27,911 nt of DNA from SIG578 sp036311245 (GCA_036311245.1 JAXJQH010000105.1:1-27911), one strand, 5' to 3'; positions 1 through 8,104 are shown, counted from the stretch's first letter. Made by a program: numbers and translations. The notes: generated by a model from the letters alone, not told the origin.

Positions 1-455
1 AAGTTAGACGAATATTCAAGTCCGTCTAACTTAAGGTCGGTCACAATTTCGCCTATAAAGCAATAACTTCCAAATTTTGGATGTATAATAAGAGAGTTTT
101 TCCCAAGAAATCCGAGACCGCTCTTGTAAGCGGCGTCAACCTCGCGAATAGGGGAGTTGTCGCAAAACACTGCAAAGCAATTATTTGGAAAATTCTCTTT
201 AAGCTTTTTTGAGGCAAGCTCTAATTTTTTAATAACAATATCGTGATAATCACGCCCTGTGCAGTAGAGCGAGAGATTGCGCCTGCCCTTGTGCTCGATG
301 CGATAGGGAAACAGCAGGGATATAACGGTTTTTGCATTTTCGGGAATTTTATCTCGATTTCTTGTCGGCAGCAGCTCTCCAATATCAGAAAATCTGCAAA
401 ATCCGTAAATTTCAAGGGCACAGCCCTCAAGTATTTTTCCAATTGTTTTGTTCAT
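1..455 (-). CDS. QueG-like epoxyqueuosine reductase, N-terminal part (cut by window edge)
   Basis: The reverse strand is open for 151 codons from an ATG at 455, behind a strong AGGAGGTGGGGAT ribosome binding site, and runs off the left edge. The translation contains YCTGRDYH (about residues 64-71) and CDNSPIREVD followed by AAYKSGLGFLGKNSLIIHPKFG (about 98-129), ending in a GEIVTDLKLD-like stretch. These match the DUF1730/QueG family, which reduces epoxyqueuosine to queuosine in tRNA using cobalamin and two [4Fe-4S] clusters; Asp99 aligns with the proposed general acid. The two-cluster ferredoxin-like domain would lie beyond the edge, so it cannot be checked. Clostridial homologues are often annotated only as 4Fe-4S double-cluster proteins, and activity on queuosine is inferred from family. 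It is divergent from darA. Confidence 0.8.
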   Translation of the reverse strand, partial: MNKTIGKILEGCALEIYGFCRFSDIGELLPTRNRDKIPENAKTVISLLFPYRIEHKGRRNLSLYCTGRDYHDIVIKKLELASKKLKENFPNNCFAVFCDNSPIREVDAAYKSGLGFLGKNSLIIHPKFGSYCFIGEIVTDLKLDGLEYSSN

Positions 456-488
456 ATCCCCACCTCCTAAAAAATATTCTGTTATAAA

Positions 489-517
489 AGTATACAACAT
501 TTAAAAGTTAGTTGCAA
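489..517 (-). promoter_or_regulatory. Sigma-A-type promoter of the queG-like gene
   Basis: On the reverse strand TTGCAA (517-512) is followed after exactly 17 bases by TATACT (494-489), about 34 bases upstream of the ATG. The TTGCAA hexamer is its own reverse complement and also serves as the -35 box of the divergent darA promoter. Confidence 0.65.
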
Positions 518-540
518 GTTTAAAAGTTTTGTGCTAAAAT
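512..540 (+). promoter_or_regulatory. Sigma-A-type promoter of darA-holB-ricT
   Basis: TTGCAA (512-517), a 17-base spacer and TAAAAT (535-540). A TATAAT at 540-545 lies too far from the -35 box (22 bases) and is less likely. The predicted start is about 48 bases before the darA ATG. Confidence 0.65.
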
Positions 541-594
541 ATAATAGAATATAAAGCCTTGCGCTTTAAAATAGCACATTGGGGGAATGACAGG

Positions 595-918
595 ATGAAA
601 ATGATAATCGCAGTCGTCAACAGTGATGACAGTAATGCCGTTATGCGCGCGCTTACCAAGAATAAATTTTCAGTAACCAAGCTTGCAACAACGGGCGGAT
701 TTCTGATGGCAGGAAACACCACCTTCCTCATCGGTGTCGATAACGAAAAGGTTGATGAGGCTATTGAGCTCATTTCTTCTCACAGTAAAAAAAGAAAACA
801 GGTTATGCCTGCCGCAACCAGCTATGGCATCGGTATGTATGACCCCATACCTATTGAAGTAACAGTCGGAGGCGCAACAATCTTTGTTATGGATATCGAG
901 CGCTTTGAAAAGGTTTAA
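595..918 (+). CDS. darA: DarA/PstA cyclic-di-AMP receptor (PII-like)
   Basis: A PII-like trimeric receptor that binds the second messenger c-di-AMP in the cytosol; downstream partners are poorly known. The 107-residue protein has the family core: MKMIIAVVNSDDSN at the start, LATTGGFLMAGNTTFLIGV (about residues 34-52), and a closing VGGATIFVMDIERFEKV. I chose the ATG at 595 because GGGGGAA at 581-587 lies 7 bases upstream and the family begins MK-hydrophobic; an in-frame ATG at 601 is a less likely alternative and upstream extension to 559 adds non-family sequence. It is followed 8 bases later by holB. In Bacillus subtilis the same order (yaaQ, yaaR, holB, yaaT) is found; yaaR is absent here. 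Confidence 0.92.
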   Translation: MKMIIAVVNSDDSNAVMRALTKNKFSVTKLATTGGFLMAGNTTFLIGVDNEKVDEAIELISSHSKKRKQVMPAATSYGIGMYDPIPIEVTVGGATIFVMDIERFEKV

Positions 919-926
919 AGGTTTGT

Positions 927-1916
927 ATGTCTGATATTAAGCTTATTGGAAAAGAAGAGGCATATAAAAGCATTTCTTCTCAGATTGACTCGGGAAAGCT
1001 ACCGCACGCTCTTATGATAGTGGGCGACAAGGGAATAGGCAAAAAAACCTTTGCAGATGCAGTTTGTAAAAGGCTTTTTTGCGAAAGCGAGGCTGACACC
1101 TGCAATAGTAGCTGTAATGCTTGCTTAAAAATAGAAAAGGGTATCCACCCTGATATTTTTAAAATATATCCTGCAGGCAAATCCGAAACCATTGGTGTAA
1201 ATGAGATAGCTCCTATAAAAAAACATCTGTATATAAAACCCAACGATTCGGCGTATAAGATATTTATAATTTACAACGCCGAGCGAATGAACAGATTTGC
1301 CCAGAATGCAATGCTAAAAATGATTGAAGAGCCGCCTGAGGATAGCTTTTTTATATTCACCTGTAAAAATGCTCAGGCGCTGCTGCCCACAGTGCGCTCG
1401 CGCGTAACGGTCCTGCGCCTTGCTCCCGCGAGGCTCGAGGATGTAAAGGCAGAGCTTGTCCGCCGCTTTCCTGAGAAGCCCCAAAACGAGCTTTCGAGAG
1501 CGGCAGAGCTTTCCTGCGGAAATATTGGACTTGCTATAGAGCTTTGTGAGGACAGCGAGATAGAAAAGCTTTATGATGATGCCGCTAATGTGGCAAAAGC
1601 CGCCTGCGATAAGGATAGAGCGCTCTTGTGCCTCTATTTTGGCAAATATTCAAAGAAAAAGGAAATGGCTCTGCGCCTTGTTTCACTTTTAAAGCTTATT
1701 TTCCGCGATATCAGCGCATTGAAGGCAGGCGATGACACAAGCCTTAGCGGCTGCGTCGATACCGTGAAATCAATTTCTGCATTTTTAAGCGGAAAATCGG
1801 CGCTCGCGGTAATGGATGCCTGCGATGCGTTCGTTTCGGCAGTAGAGGGCAATGCTAATCTCGCCCTTAGCCTGACAGCACTGGAAATTCGCATAGGTCA
1901 GGCCGTCAAAAGATAA
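927..1916 (+). CDS. holB: DNA polymerase III delta' subunit
   Basis: Clamp-loader subunit that helps open and load the beta sliding clamp during replication. The 329-residue protein has an AAA+ Walker A motif GDKGIGKKT (residues 33-41), a four-cysteine zinc module (C52, C59, C63, C66), a FAQNAMLKMIEEPP segment (about 125-138) typical of delta'/gamma proteins, and TVRSRV at about 152-157 where the SRC motif usually sits, with Val in place of Cys. The C-terminal half is the usual weakly conserved collar region. It starts with ATG at 927 with only a weak ribosome binding site, which suggests translational coupling to darA. RicT follows after 23 bases. The family call is secure; assignment as delta' rather than gamma/tau rests on length and context. 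Confidence 0.92.
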   Translation: MSDIKLIGKEEAYKSISSQIDSGKLPHALMIVGDKGIGKKTFADAVCKRLFCESEADTCNSSCNACLKIEKGIHPDIFKIYPAGKSETIGVNEIAPIKKHLYIKPNDSAYKIFIIYNAERMNRFAQNAMLKMIEEPPEDSFFIFTCKNAQALLPTVRSRVTVLRLAPARLEDVKAELVRRFPEKPQNELSRAAELSCGNIGLAIELCEDSEIEKLYDDAANVAKAACDKDRALLCLYFGKYSKKKEMALRLVSLLKLIFRDISALKAGDDTSLSGCVDTVKSISAFLSGKSALAVMDACDAFVSAVEGNANLALSLTALEIRIGQAVKR

Positions 1917-1939
1917 ACTTTTATGAGGAAGGAAAAATT

Positions 1940-2815
1940 ATGACTACTGTAATCGGCGTCCGTTTTAAGGACGGAGGCAAGGTTTATTACTTCGACCCAA
2001 AACAGCTCTCGCCCAAAAGCGGCAGCTATGTGATCGTTGAAACAGCGCGCGGCGTTGAGTGCGGCATTGTTGCTATGGAGAAAAGTGAGGTCGAGGATTC
2101 GGCTGTCGTTTTGCCGCTTAAACAAATAGTTCGCGAGGCAAACGATAAAGACATCGCCCAGATGGAGAAAAATCGCGCAAAGGAAAAAGAAGCCTTTGAT
2201 ATCTGCCTTGAGAAAATCGAGGAGCACAAGCTCGAAATGAAGCTTGTCGATGTTGAGGTTACCTTTGACAACAGCAAAATGCTGTTTTATTTCACTGCAG
2301 ACGGAAGGATTGATTTCCGCGAGCTTGTAAAGGATTTGGCATCGGTATTCCGAACCCGAATTGAGCTTAGGCAGATAGGCGTGCGCGATGAATCCAAAAT
2401 GCTTGGTGGACTCGGCGTTTGCGGCAGACCCTTTTGCTGTTCCTCGTTTTTAGGAGAGTTTCAGCCGGTTTCTATTAAAATGGCAAAGGACCAGGGTCTT
2501 TCCTTAAACCTTGCCAAAATCTCGGGAACCTGCGGCAGACTTATGTGCTGCCTTAAATATGAGCAGTCGGTTTACGATGAGCTTTTGAAGATAACCCCGC
2601 GCCAAGGTAGCTATGTTTCCACTAATGATGGAAATGGAACCGTAACAGAGGTAAGCCTACTTAAGGGAACTCTCAAGGTAAAGCTCGATGGGCACGAAGA
2701 GGATAACACCGCCCCTGTGCTCGTGTCGCGAGATGAGGTAAAGCTCATTCGCCCGCCCAAGCCTAAAAAAGAGGATAAAAAGGATAATGAGGAAGAAATT
2801 CCTAATGTTGAATAA
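1940..2815 (+). CDS. ricT: PSP1-domain protein RicT (YaaT), regulatory iron-sulfur complex subunit
   Basis: YaaT/RicT is a PSP1-domain protein which, in Bacillus, forms the Ric (Y-) complex with RicA and RicF, carries [4Fe-4S] clusters and stimulates RNase Y-dependent mRNA processing. The 291-residue translation has the PSP1 cysteine signatures CGRPFCC (C161, C166, C167) and CGRLMCC (C198, C203, C204), flanked by LGGLGV and the SLNLAKISG stretch. The C-terminus is a lysine- and acid-rich tail (about 268-291). A GAGGAAGG ribosome binding site precedes ATG 1940. Position directly after holB is conserved in Firmicutes. No ricA or ricF is in the window, so the complex here is inferred. No clear terminator follows; the next gene has its own promoter. 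Confidence 0.9.
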   Translation: MTTVIGVRFKDGGKVYYFDPKQLSPKSGSYVIVETARGVECGIVAMEKSEVEDSAVVLPLKQIVREANDKDIAQMEKNRAKEKEAFDICLEKIEEHKLEMKLVDVEVTFDNSKMLFYFTADGRIDFRELVKDLASVFRTRIELRQIGVRDESKMLGGLGVCGRPFCCSSFLGEFQPVSIKMAKDQGLSLNLAKISGTCGRLMCCLKYEQSVYDELLKITPRQGSYVSTNDGNGTVTEVSLLKGTLKVKLDGHEEDNTAPVLVSRDEVKLIRPPKPKKEDKKDNEEEIPNVE

Positions 2816-2834
2816 ATTCACTTTAAAATATGTG

Positions 2835-2863
2835 TTGATTTTTGCGAGCTTGTGTGTTAGAAT
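2835..2863 (+). promoter_or_regulatory. Sigma-A promoter of the ferredoxin gene
   Basis: TTGATT (2835-2840), 17-base spacer, TAGAAT (2858-2863), with a TGT extended -10 directly before the -10 hexamer. It points to an independent, probably strong, monocistronic ferredoxin transcript. Confidence 0.7.
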
Positions 2864-2902
2864 AAATACGCTATAAGCAATTACACTTGAGGAGGTGTCA
2901 TT

Positions 2903-3073
2903 ATGGCTTATAAGATTACTGATGAGTGCATCGCATGCGGTTCTTGCGCAGGTGAGTGCCCCGTTTCTGCTATTTCCGAGGGCGATGGCAAATATGTTAT
3001 CGATCCTGAGACTTGCATTGAGTGCGGTGCTTGCGCTGCAACCTGCCCCGTTTCTGCTATTGTTGAGGAATAA
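2903..3073 (+). CDS. Clostridial-type 2[4Fe-4S] ferredoxin
   Basis: A 56-residue electron carrier made of two tandem CxxCxxCxxxCP motifs: C9, C12, C15, C19-Pro and C38, C41, C44, C48-Pro. This is the classic low-potential clostridial ferredoxin that moves electrons between pyruvate:ferredoxin oxidoreductase, hydrogenase and similar enzymes in the anaerobic cytosol. The start ATG at 2903 lies behind GAGGAGGTG, one of the best ribosome binding sites in the window. It has its own promoter upstream and a terminator 29 bases downstream, so it is a single-gene unit and probably highly expressed. The two halves share the CPVSAI hexapeptide, evidence of the ancestral duplication. Specific redox partners cannot be read from the sequence. 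Confidence 0.95.
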   Translation: MAYKITDECIACGSCAGECPVSAISEGDGKYVIDPETCIECGACAATCPVSAIVEE

Positions 3074-3102
3074 TAACAGAAGCAAGTTTGCATTGTACTT
3101 AA

Positions 3103-3143
3103 AACAAACCCCCGACCTCTTGTCGGGGGTTTGTTATTTTTTT
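3103..3143 (+). terminator. Intrinsic terminator after ferredoxin
   Basis: A 14-bp stem (3103-3116 with 3122-3135) around a five-base loop, core CCCCCGAC/GTCGGGGG, followed by ATTTTTTT. The same core octamers form the terminator of the FMN riboswitch at 20523-20544. Confidence 0.9.
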
Positions 3144-3144
3144 A

Positions 3145-3173
3145 TTGTAAAGATAAAAAAAGTGTGTTAAAAT
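3145..3173 (+). promoter_or_regulatory. Likely promoter of maf-lplA
   Basis: TTGTAA (3145-3150), 17-base spacer, TAAAAT (3168-3173) with a TGT extended -10. It would give a very short leader, with the start near 3180 and the maf ribosome binding site almost at the 5' end, which lowers confidence. Confidence 0.5.
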
Positions 3174-3192
3174 CATTTTGAGGTGTGAAAAA

Positions 3193-3750
3193 ATGAAACT
3201 TATATTGGCATCTGCCTCTCCGAGAAGACGGGAAATATTTGAGCTGCTCTCTATCCCTTTTGAGATAGCGGTTTCTAAAAAAGAGCCGCCGCTCTCTCCT
3301 GATTTGGGCGCAGAGCAGTCCGCTTTTATGGCGGCGAGGGCAAAGGCTGAGGATATATTTGAAAATAATAGAGAGCGCACCGTTGTCGGCGCTGACACTG
3401 TTGTTTCGCTCGAGAATAGTCTTCTTGGAAAACCCAAGAGCGAGGCGGAAGCTAAAGATATGCTGAAAGCTCTCTCGGGCAGAGCTCACGAGGTAATCAC
3501 TGCTGTTTATGTTTGCTCACCCAAGATAAAAAAAGGCTTTACCGTTAAAACATCGGTGGAATTTTATCCTCTTTCGGATAGCGAAATTGAGGAGTATGTC
3601 AAAACGGGTGAGCCTATGGATAAGGCGGGCGCTTACGGTATTCAGGGCAAGGCGCTGCGCTTTGTCAAGGGCATATGCGGCGACTATTATAATGTAGTCG
3701 GGTTTCCCGCCGCCGAGTTTGTGAGGTTTTTAGAGAGGGAAGAGCTATGA
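3193..3750 (+). CDS. maf: Maf-family nucleoside triphosphate pyrophosphatase
   Basis: Maf proteins hydrolyse non-canonical or excess NTPs (dTTP/UTP in the YhdE branch) to the monophosphate and pyrophosphate, a house-cleaning role; the Bacillus protein also affects septum formation. The 185-residue protein has the ASASPRR substrate loop (about 6-12), GADTVVSLENSLLGKP (about 66-81), GRAHEVITAV (about 96-105) and AGAYGIQGKA, all expected of an intact enzyme. I start it at ATG 3193, 7 bases after GAGGTG; an upstream TTG at 3178 would overlap the ribosome binding site. Its stop overlaps the lplA start in an ATGA, so the two are translationally coupled. The dTTP/UTP specificity is inferred from similarity to YhdE. 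Confidence 0.92.
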   Translation: MKLILASASPRRREIFELLSIPFEIAVSKKEPPLSPDLGAEQSAFMAARAKAEDIFENNRERTVVGADTVVSLENSLLGKPKSEAEAKDMLKALSGRAHEVITAVYVCSPKIKKGFTVKTSVEFYPLSDSEIEEYVKTGEPMDKAGAYGIQGKALRFVKGICGDYYNVVGFPAAEFVRFLEREEL

Positions 3751-4727
3751 AAATAATTATAAGCCCCTTTACACATCCGAGCCTTAACCTTGCACTTGAG
3801 GAATATATTTTTGATAATTTCACTAATGGCGATATTGTTATGCTGTGGAGAAATGAGCGGTCTGTTATAATCGGCAAAAATCAAAATGCCTATGCTGAAA
3901 TTGACCTTGATTTTGTAGAGAAGAATAAAATCCCCGTTGTGCGCAGAATAACGGGCGGAGGCGCAGTTTTTCACGATTTGGGCAATATCAATTTTACCTT
4001 TATTTCGGACTATAAAGAGGGGTCTTTTGGCTCCTATACACTGTTTGCAAAGCCGATTTGTGACTTTTTAAGGACGCTTAACCTTACCGCTGAGGTTTCG
4101 GGCAGAAATGATATTACCTCAAACGGATATAAAATTTCGGGAAATGCTCAGACTGTTCGCAAAAACAGAATTTTGCAGCACGGCACACTACTTTACAGTG
4201 CGGATTTAAATGAACTTTCGGGAGCGCTAAAACCCCGCCACATTAAGCTTTCGGGCAAGGGAATAAGCTCGGTGCGCAGTCGCGTTGAAAATATTAAAAC
4301 GCTTGCCGCTTGCACGCTTTCGGCAGAGGAATTTTTAAATGAGTTATATGGTTTTTTTCTCTCGCAAGCTGGTTTAGAGGAAATTTATTTGAGAGAAGAG
4401 GATATTTCTGCGGTAAAATCCCTCTCAACCGAACGCTACGAAACCTTTGATTGGAATTTCGGCTTCTCACCTGCTTTTTCGCTTGTAAAGGAAAAACGCT
4501 TTACATTTGGAATTCTTGAGGCGCACCTTGATATAAGGGATGCAAAAATCGAGGGACTGTGCATTTTTGGTGACTTTTTCGGTATACTGCCCATCAGCGA
4601 GCTTGAAACCGCCCTTGTCGGCACACAGTTTACCCCATCAGCTGTATCTGAGCGCCTAAAGGATTTCCCACTTTCAGACTACATCAGCACAATGTCAATT
4701 TCCGATCTGTGCGATTTACTATTCTAA
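3747..4727 (+). CDS. lplA: Lipoate-protein ligase A
   Basis: Attaches exogenous lipoate, via lipoyl-AMP, to the lysine of lipoyl domains such as GcvH or 2-oxoacid dehydrogenase E2. The 326-residue length fits the two-domain ligase. Visible motifs are RRITGGGAVFHDLGN (residues 66-80), which makes the adenylate/lipoyl pocket, and NGYKISGNAQ (127-135) with the predicted catalytic Lys129. The C-terminal accessory domain (about 245-326) is present, favouring a true ligase over an octanoyltransferase. No lipoyl-domain protein is in the window, so the acceptor is unknown. The start overlaps the maf stop by four bases, and a terminator follows immediately. Confidence 0.9.
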   Translation: MKIIISPFTHPSLNLALEEYIFDNFTNGDIVMLWRNERSVIIGKNQNAYAEIDLDFVEKNKIPVVRRITGGGAVFHDLGNINFTFISDYKEGSFGSYTLFAKPICDFLRTLNLTAEVSGRNDITSNGYKISGNAQTVRKNRILQHGTLLYSADLNELSGALKPRHIKLSGKGISSVRSRVENIKTLAACTLSAEEFLNELYGFFLSQAGLEEIYLREEDISAVKSLSTERYETFDWNFGFSPAFSLVKEKRFTFGILEAHLDIRDAKIEGLCIFGDFFGILPISELETALVGTQFTPSAVSERLKDFPLSDYISTMSISDLCDLLF

Positions 4728-4731
4728 ACAA

Positions 4732-4757
4732 AAAAAGCAGCCTCTCGGCTGCTTTTT
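4732..4757. terminator. Bidirectional intrinsic terminator between lplA and ywlG
   Basis: An 11-bp stem with GCAGCC/GGCTGC core and a four-base loop TCTC (4743-4746), flanked by A-runs on one side and T-runs on the other, lying between convergent genes. Confidence 0.88.
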
Positions 4758-4761
4758 CCTT

Positions 4762-5346
4762 TTATAATAAGTCTTGGTTGTAGCAGGCGCGAGCGCCGCC
4801 TACAAATTTGGGGCGAGTGCGTGCGCAAACGATGGTGGCATTTCCTATTTTCTTAATGGGCAGCCTTACGGGTACTGCAACCTCTTTAAGGTGCATTCCA
4901 ATCATTGTAAGCCCAATGTCAATGCCTGCATCGGCACGTATTTTTTCAACCGCAACTGCATCGGGGAGCCTTTCAAAAGCAAGTGTGCCAAGTGAGCCGC
5001 CTGCTTTTGGCTGGGGAAGTACATTTACAATAGGGTAGCCTAATTTCACGGCTGCCCTTTTTTCTAAAATAACAGCACGGTTTAAATGCTCGCAGCATTG
5101 TACCGCCATAAGAATGCCTTTTTCCTTTAAAACACTGTATATTCCCTCAAAAATGGCGTCGGCAACATCAAGGCTCGAGTTTGTTCCGATTTTCTCTCCT
5201 AAAACCTCACTTGAAGAGCAGCCGACAATAAATAAATCGTCCCTTTGAAGCTTTGCGGCATCGCATAAGGCGCAGGCTGCCTCAATAGCCTCGTTTTTTA
5301 TAGACTCTAAAAGAGCCTTGTCGCTTATTTCATAAACATCTTTCAT
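4762..5346 (-). CDS. ywlG: UPF0340/YwlG family protein (TIGR01440)
   Basis: A conserved Firmicutes protein of unknown biochemical function. The 194-residue translation carries the family signatures VGCSSSEVLGEKIGT (residues 41-55), AVQCCEHLNRA (81-91), and the glycine-rich PQPKAGGSLG stretch. There is no signal peptide or membrane segment, so it should be cytosolic. Cys43 and Cys84-Cys85-Glu86-His87 look like a possible metal or nucleophile site, but that is my reading of conservation, not an established mechanism. Its ATG overlaps the stop of tatD in an ATGA, making it the last gene of metG-tatD-ywlG. Confidence 0.88.
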   Translation of the reverse strand: MKDVYEISDKALLESIKNEAIEAACALCDAAKLQRDDLFIVGCSSSEVLGEKIGTNSSLDVADAIFEGIYSVLKEKGILMAVQCCEHLNRAVILEKRAAVKLGYPIVNVLPQPKAGGSLGTLAFERLPDAVAVEKIRADAGIDIGLTMIGMHLKEVAVPVRLPIKKIGNATIVCARTRPKFVGGARACYNQDLL

Positions 5347-6119
5347 ATAAGAGCCTCCATCTCAAAAACCTTTATGGCATTTTTGTAGGTAGCATCTAAA
5401 ATTTCATCGCGGGTAACGCCTTTTATTTGGGAAAGCACATCCGCAACAGAATAAAGCATAGAGGAATCGCAGCGCTGCCCCCTATAAGGCACCGGCGCCA
5501 TATAAGGACAGTCGGTTTCAATTAAAAGCCTGTCAATTGGCACATATGCCGCGCTCTTTTTAGCCTTTTGCGCATTACTGAAGGTAACAACACCCGTAAA
5601 TCCTATATACATTCCAAGGTCAAGCACCTCTCGTGCGGTCTCGCAGCTGCCCGAAAAACAGTGCACAACACCCTTTGGTCTGAACTCCTTTAAAATGGCG
5701 AGCATATCCGCAGTAGCCTCTCGGCTGTGAATAATAACAGGCTTGTTAAGCTCTTTTGCAAGAGATAGTTGTTCCTCTAAAAATTTCTTTTGCATTTCGG
5801 GTGGGGAGGTGTCATAGTGATAGTCTAAACCTATCTCGCCGACCGCTACAAGCTTTTTGTTTTCTGTTAGCATCTCTCTCAGCTCATCTAAATAAGGCTC
5901 AGTCTGATTTATGCAATCGATAGGGTGGATACCCGCGCTGGCGAATACAAAGGGATACTTTTTAGAAAGAGCGCTGTTTTGGCGGCTGCTTTTTATCGAG
6001 CTACCCGCCGAGAGAATAAGCCCGACACCCTTAGAGGGCATAGAAGAGAGCAGAGCATCTCTGTCCTCATCAAAGCGGGGATTATCGTAATGGCTGTGTG
6101 AATCAAAAATCAGTGCCAT
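5343..6119 (-). CDS. tatD: TatD-family metal-dependent DNase
   Basis: A 258-residue TIM-barrel hydrolase of the amidohydrolase superfamily; TatD proteins are 3'-5' exonucleases acting on single-stranded DNA or RNA. All metal ligands are visible: H8 and H10 in DSHSH, E95 in GEIGLDYHYD, H131 in IIHSRE, H153 in VVHCFSGS, and D203 in ETDCPYMAPVPYRG. The start ATG lies 11 bases after the metG stop, and its end overlaps ywlG. TatD downstream of metG is a common arrangement in Firmicutes. The physiological substrate is uncertain; DNA repair or RNA quality control are both proposed for the family. Confidence 0.93.
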   Translation of the reverse strand: MALIFDSHSHYDNPRFDEDRDALLSSMPSKGVGLILSAGSSIKSSRQNSALSKKYPFVFASAGIHPIDCINQTEPYLDELREMLTENKKLVAVGEIGLDYHYDTSPPEMQKKFLEEQLSLAKELNKPVIIHSREATADMLAILKEFRPKGVVHCFSGSCETAREVLDLGMYIGFTGVVTFSNAQKAKKSAAYVPIDRLLIETDCPYMAPVPYRGQRCDSSMLYSVADVLSQIKGVTRDEILDATYKNAIKVFEMEALI

Positions 6120-6130
6120 AAAAAACCTTC

Positions 6131-8068
6131 TTATCGGATGCGGCTGCCCTCGGGCATACTGTCATCGAGGAATATAACCTTAACATCATTTTCATCGCAG
6201 TCTGCTGCAAGAATCATTCCGTTGCTCTCAAGTCCACATAGCTTAGCGGGCTTAAGGTTTGCAACCAAAACAACCTTTTTGCCAATGAGGTCCTCGGGGG
6301 CGTACCAAGGGGAAATTCCCGAGCAGACCTGACGCTCGCCTTCGCCGTCATTTAAAATAAGCTTTAAAAGCTTTTTGGATTTGGCAACACTCTCGCAGGA
6401 GAGAATTTTGGCAACCCTAAGCTCAACCTTTGAAAAATCCTCAATTCCGATTTGTGCAAGACCCTCAATTTTTTTCTTTTCAGGCTCGCTCTTGCCGTAT
6501 TTCTTGTCGATATCCTGAGAAATTTCCTCAAGCTTTTTGTCTGCATCAATGCGAGAGAAAATGATTTTAGCCTCGTTAACAGTGTGTCCATTCTCAATTT
6601 TGCCAAATTCAGCTAAAGACTCGTAGCTGTCGATAGGATTATTTATCTGCCTTAAGATTTCATCTGCGGTTTCGGGCAGGAAAGGCTTTAAGAGAACTGC
6701 AATAAAGCGGATAGACTCGGTAAGATTGTAAAGAACCGTTTTAAGTCTGTCCTGCTTTGCCTCGTCCTTAGAGAGCGCCCAGGGCATAGTTTCGTCAATG
6801 TACTTGTTGCAGCGACGCGCAAGCGAGAAAATGGTATCAAGCGAATCGGCAACGTGAAATTGCTCCATTAGCTTTTCGACAGCGGGAGCGCAGGAGAGCG
6901 CCTCGGCTTTAAGCTCGCCGTCAACATCCTCGCAAACACCCTTGTTTTCTATAGCTCCGCCAAAATACTTGTTGGACATGGCAATGGTGCGGTTAACAAG
7001 GTTTCCTAAGGTGTTTGCAAGGTCTGAGTTATAGCGGGCAATAATGGTTTCGTAAGTAATGTTTCCGTCCTGCGCATAGGGCATTTCGCTTAAGACATAG
7101 TAGCGAACTCCGTCAACACCAAAATAATCAACTAAATCATCAGCATAAATAACATTGCCCTTGGATTTGCTCATCTTGTCATTGCCGGCTAAAAGCCAGG
7201 GGTGACCGAAAACCTGCTTTGGCAGAGGCTCACCGAGAGCCATAAGCATAATAGGCCAGTAAATGGTATGGAATCTGAGAATATCCTTTCCGATAATGTG
7301 GACATCAGCGGGCCAGTATTTGTTGTAAAGCTCGCCGCTGCCATCGGGGTCATAACCCAGTGCGGTGATGTAGTTTGAAAGCGCATCTATCCATACATAG
7401 ATAACGTGCTTGTCATCAAATGTAACGGGAACACCCCACTTAAATGAGGTTCTCGAAACGCAGAGGTCCTGAAGTCCCGGCTTTAAGAAGTTGTTAATCA
7501 TCTCGTTTTTGCGGCTTTCGGGATGAATAAACTCGGGATTTTGCTCAATGTATTCAATAAGCTTATCGGCATACTTGCTCATTTTAAAGAAATATGCCTC
7601 TTCCTTGGTGCGGGTAACCTCTCTGCCGCAGTCGGGGCATTTTCCGTCAACAAGCTGAGTCTCGGTAAAGAAGGACTCGCAGGGAGTGCAGTAAAGTCCC
7701 TCATACTCGCTCTTGTAGATGTCCCCTTGGTCATAGAGCTTTTTAAAGATTTTCTGCACAGCCTTAACATGATAATCGTCAGTAGTGCGGATAAATTTGT
7801 CATAAGAGGTGTTCATAAGGTCCCAGATGGCGCGGATTTCGCCTGCAACGCCGTCAACATATTTCTGAGGGGTAATACCTGCATCGGTAGCATAGTTTTC
7901 GATTTTCTGACCGTGCTCGTCAGTTCCCGTTAGGAAAAAAACATCGTCCCCCACAAGCCTTCTGTAACGCGCAATAGCATCGGTCAGCACTATTTCGTAG
8001 GTGTTGCCGATGTGAGGCTTTCTTGAGGTGTAGGCAATAGCGGTTGTTATATAAAACTTCTTGGACAT
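6131..8068 (-). CDS. metG: Methionyl-tRNA synthetase
   Basis: Charges initiator and elongator tRNA-Met. The 645-residue protein has the HIGH-type signature PHIGNTYE (residues 18-25), a CxxC...CxxC zinc knuckle (C127, C130, C144, C147), KMSKS at 298-302, the helical anticodon-binding domain (about 340-500) and a C-terminal EMAP/Trbp111-like tRNA-binding domain (about 545-645, with EDFSKVELRVAKIL). The fused C-terminal domain and one zinc knuckle are as in B. subtilis MetG. Start ATG 8068 is preceded by AAGGAG. Its promoter is immediately upstream and divergent from glgC. I looked for a T-box or S-box leader in the short 5' region and see none. Confidence 0.97.
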   Translation of the reverse strand: MSKKFYITTAIAYTSRKPHIGNTYEIVLTDAIARYRRLVGDDVFFLTGTDEHGQKIENYATDAGITPQKYVDGVAGEIRAIWDLMNTSYDKFIRTTDDYHVKAVQKIFKKLYDQGDIYKSEYEGLYCTPCESFFTETQLVDGKCPDCGREVTRTKEEAYFFKMSKYADKLIEYIEQNPEFIHPESRKNEMINNFLKPGLQDLCVSRTSFKWGVPVTFDDKHVIYVWIDALSNYITALGYDPDGSGELYNKYWPADVHIIGKDILRFHTIYWPIMLMALGEPLPKQVFGHPWLLAGNDKMSKSKGNVIYADDLVDYFGVDGVRYYVLSEMPYAQDGNITYETIIARYNSDLANTLGNLVNRTIAMSNKYFGGAIENKGVCEDVDGELKAEALSCAPAVEKLMEQFHVADSLDTIFSLARRCNKYIDETMPWALSKDEAKQDRLKTVLYNLTESIRFIAVLLKPFLPETADEILRQINNPIDSYESLAEFGKIENGHTVNEAKIIFSRIDADKKLEEISQDIDKKYGKSEPEKKKIEGLAQIGIEDFSKVELRVAKILSCESVAKSKKLLKLILNDGEGERQVCSGISPWYAPEDLIGKKVVLVANLKPAKLCGLESNGMILAADCDENDVKVIFLDDSMPEGSRIR

Positions 8069-8104
8069 TCCTGAAAATCTCCTTTGTAAATTTTGCTAAA
8101 TTTT

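Noticed and set aside
221..470. Two short frames (73 and 75 residues) at the left edge
   Set aside because: They are out of frame with, or opposite to, the QueG-like gene, which has family motifs and a strong ribosome binding site.
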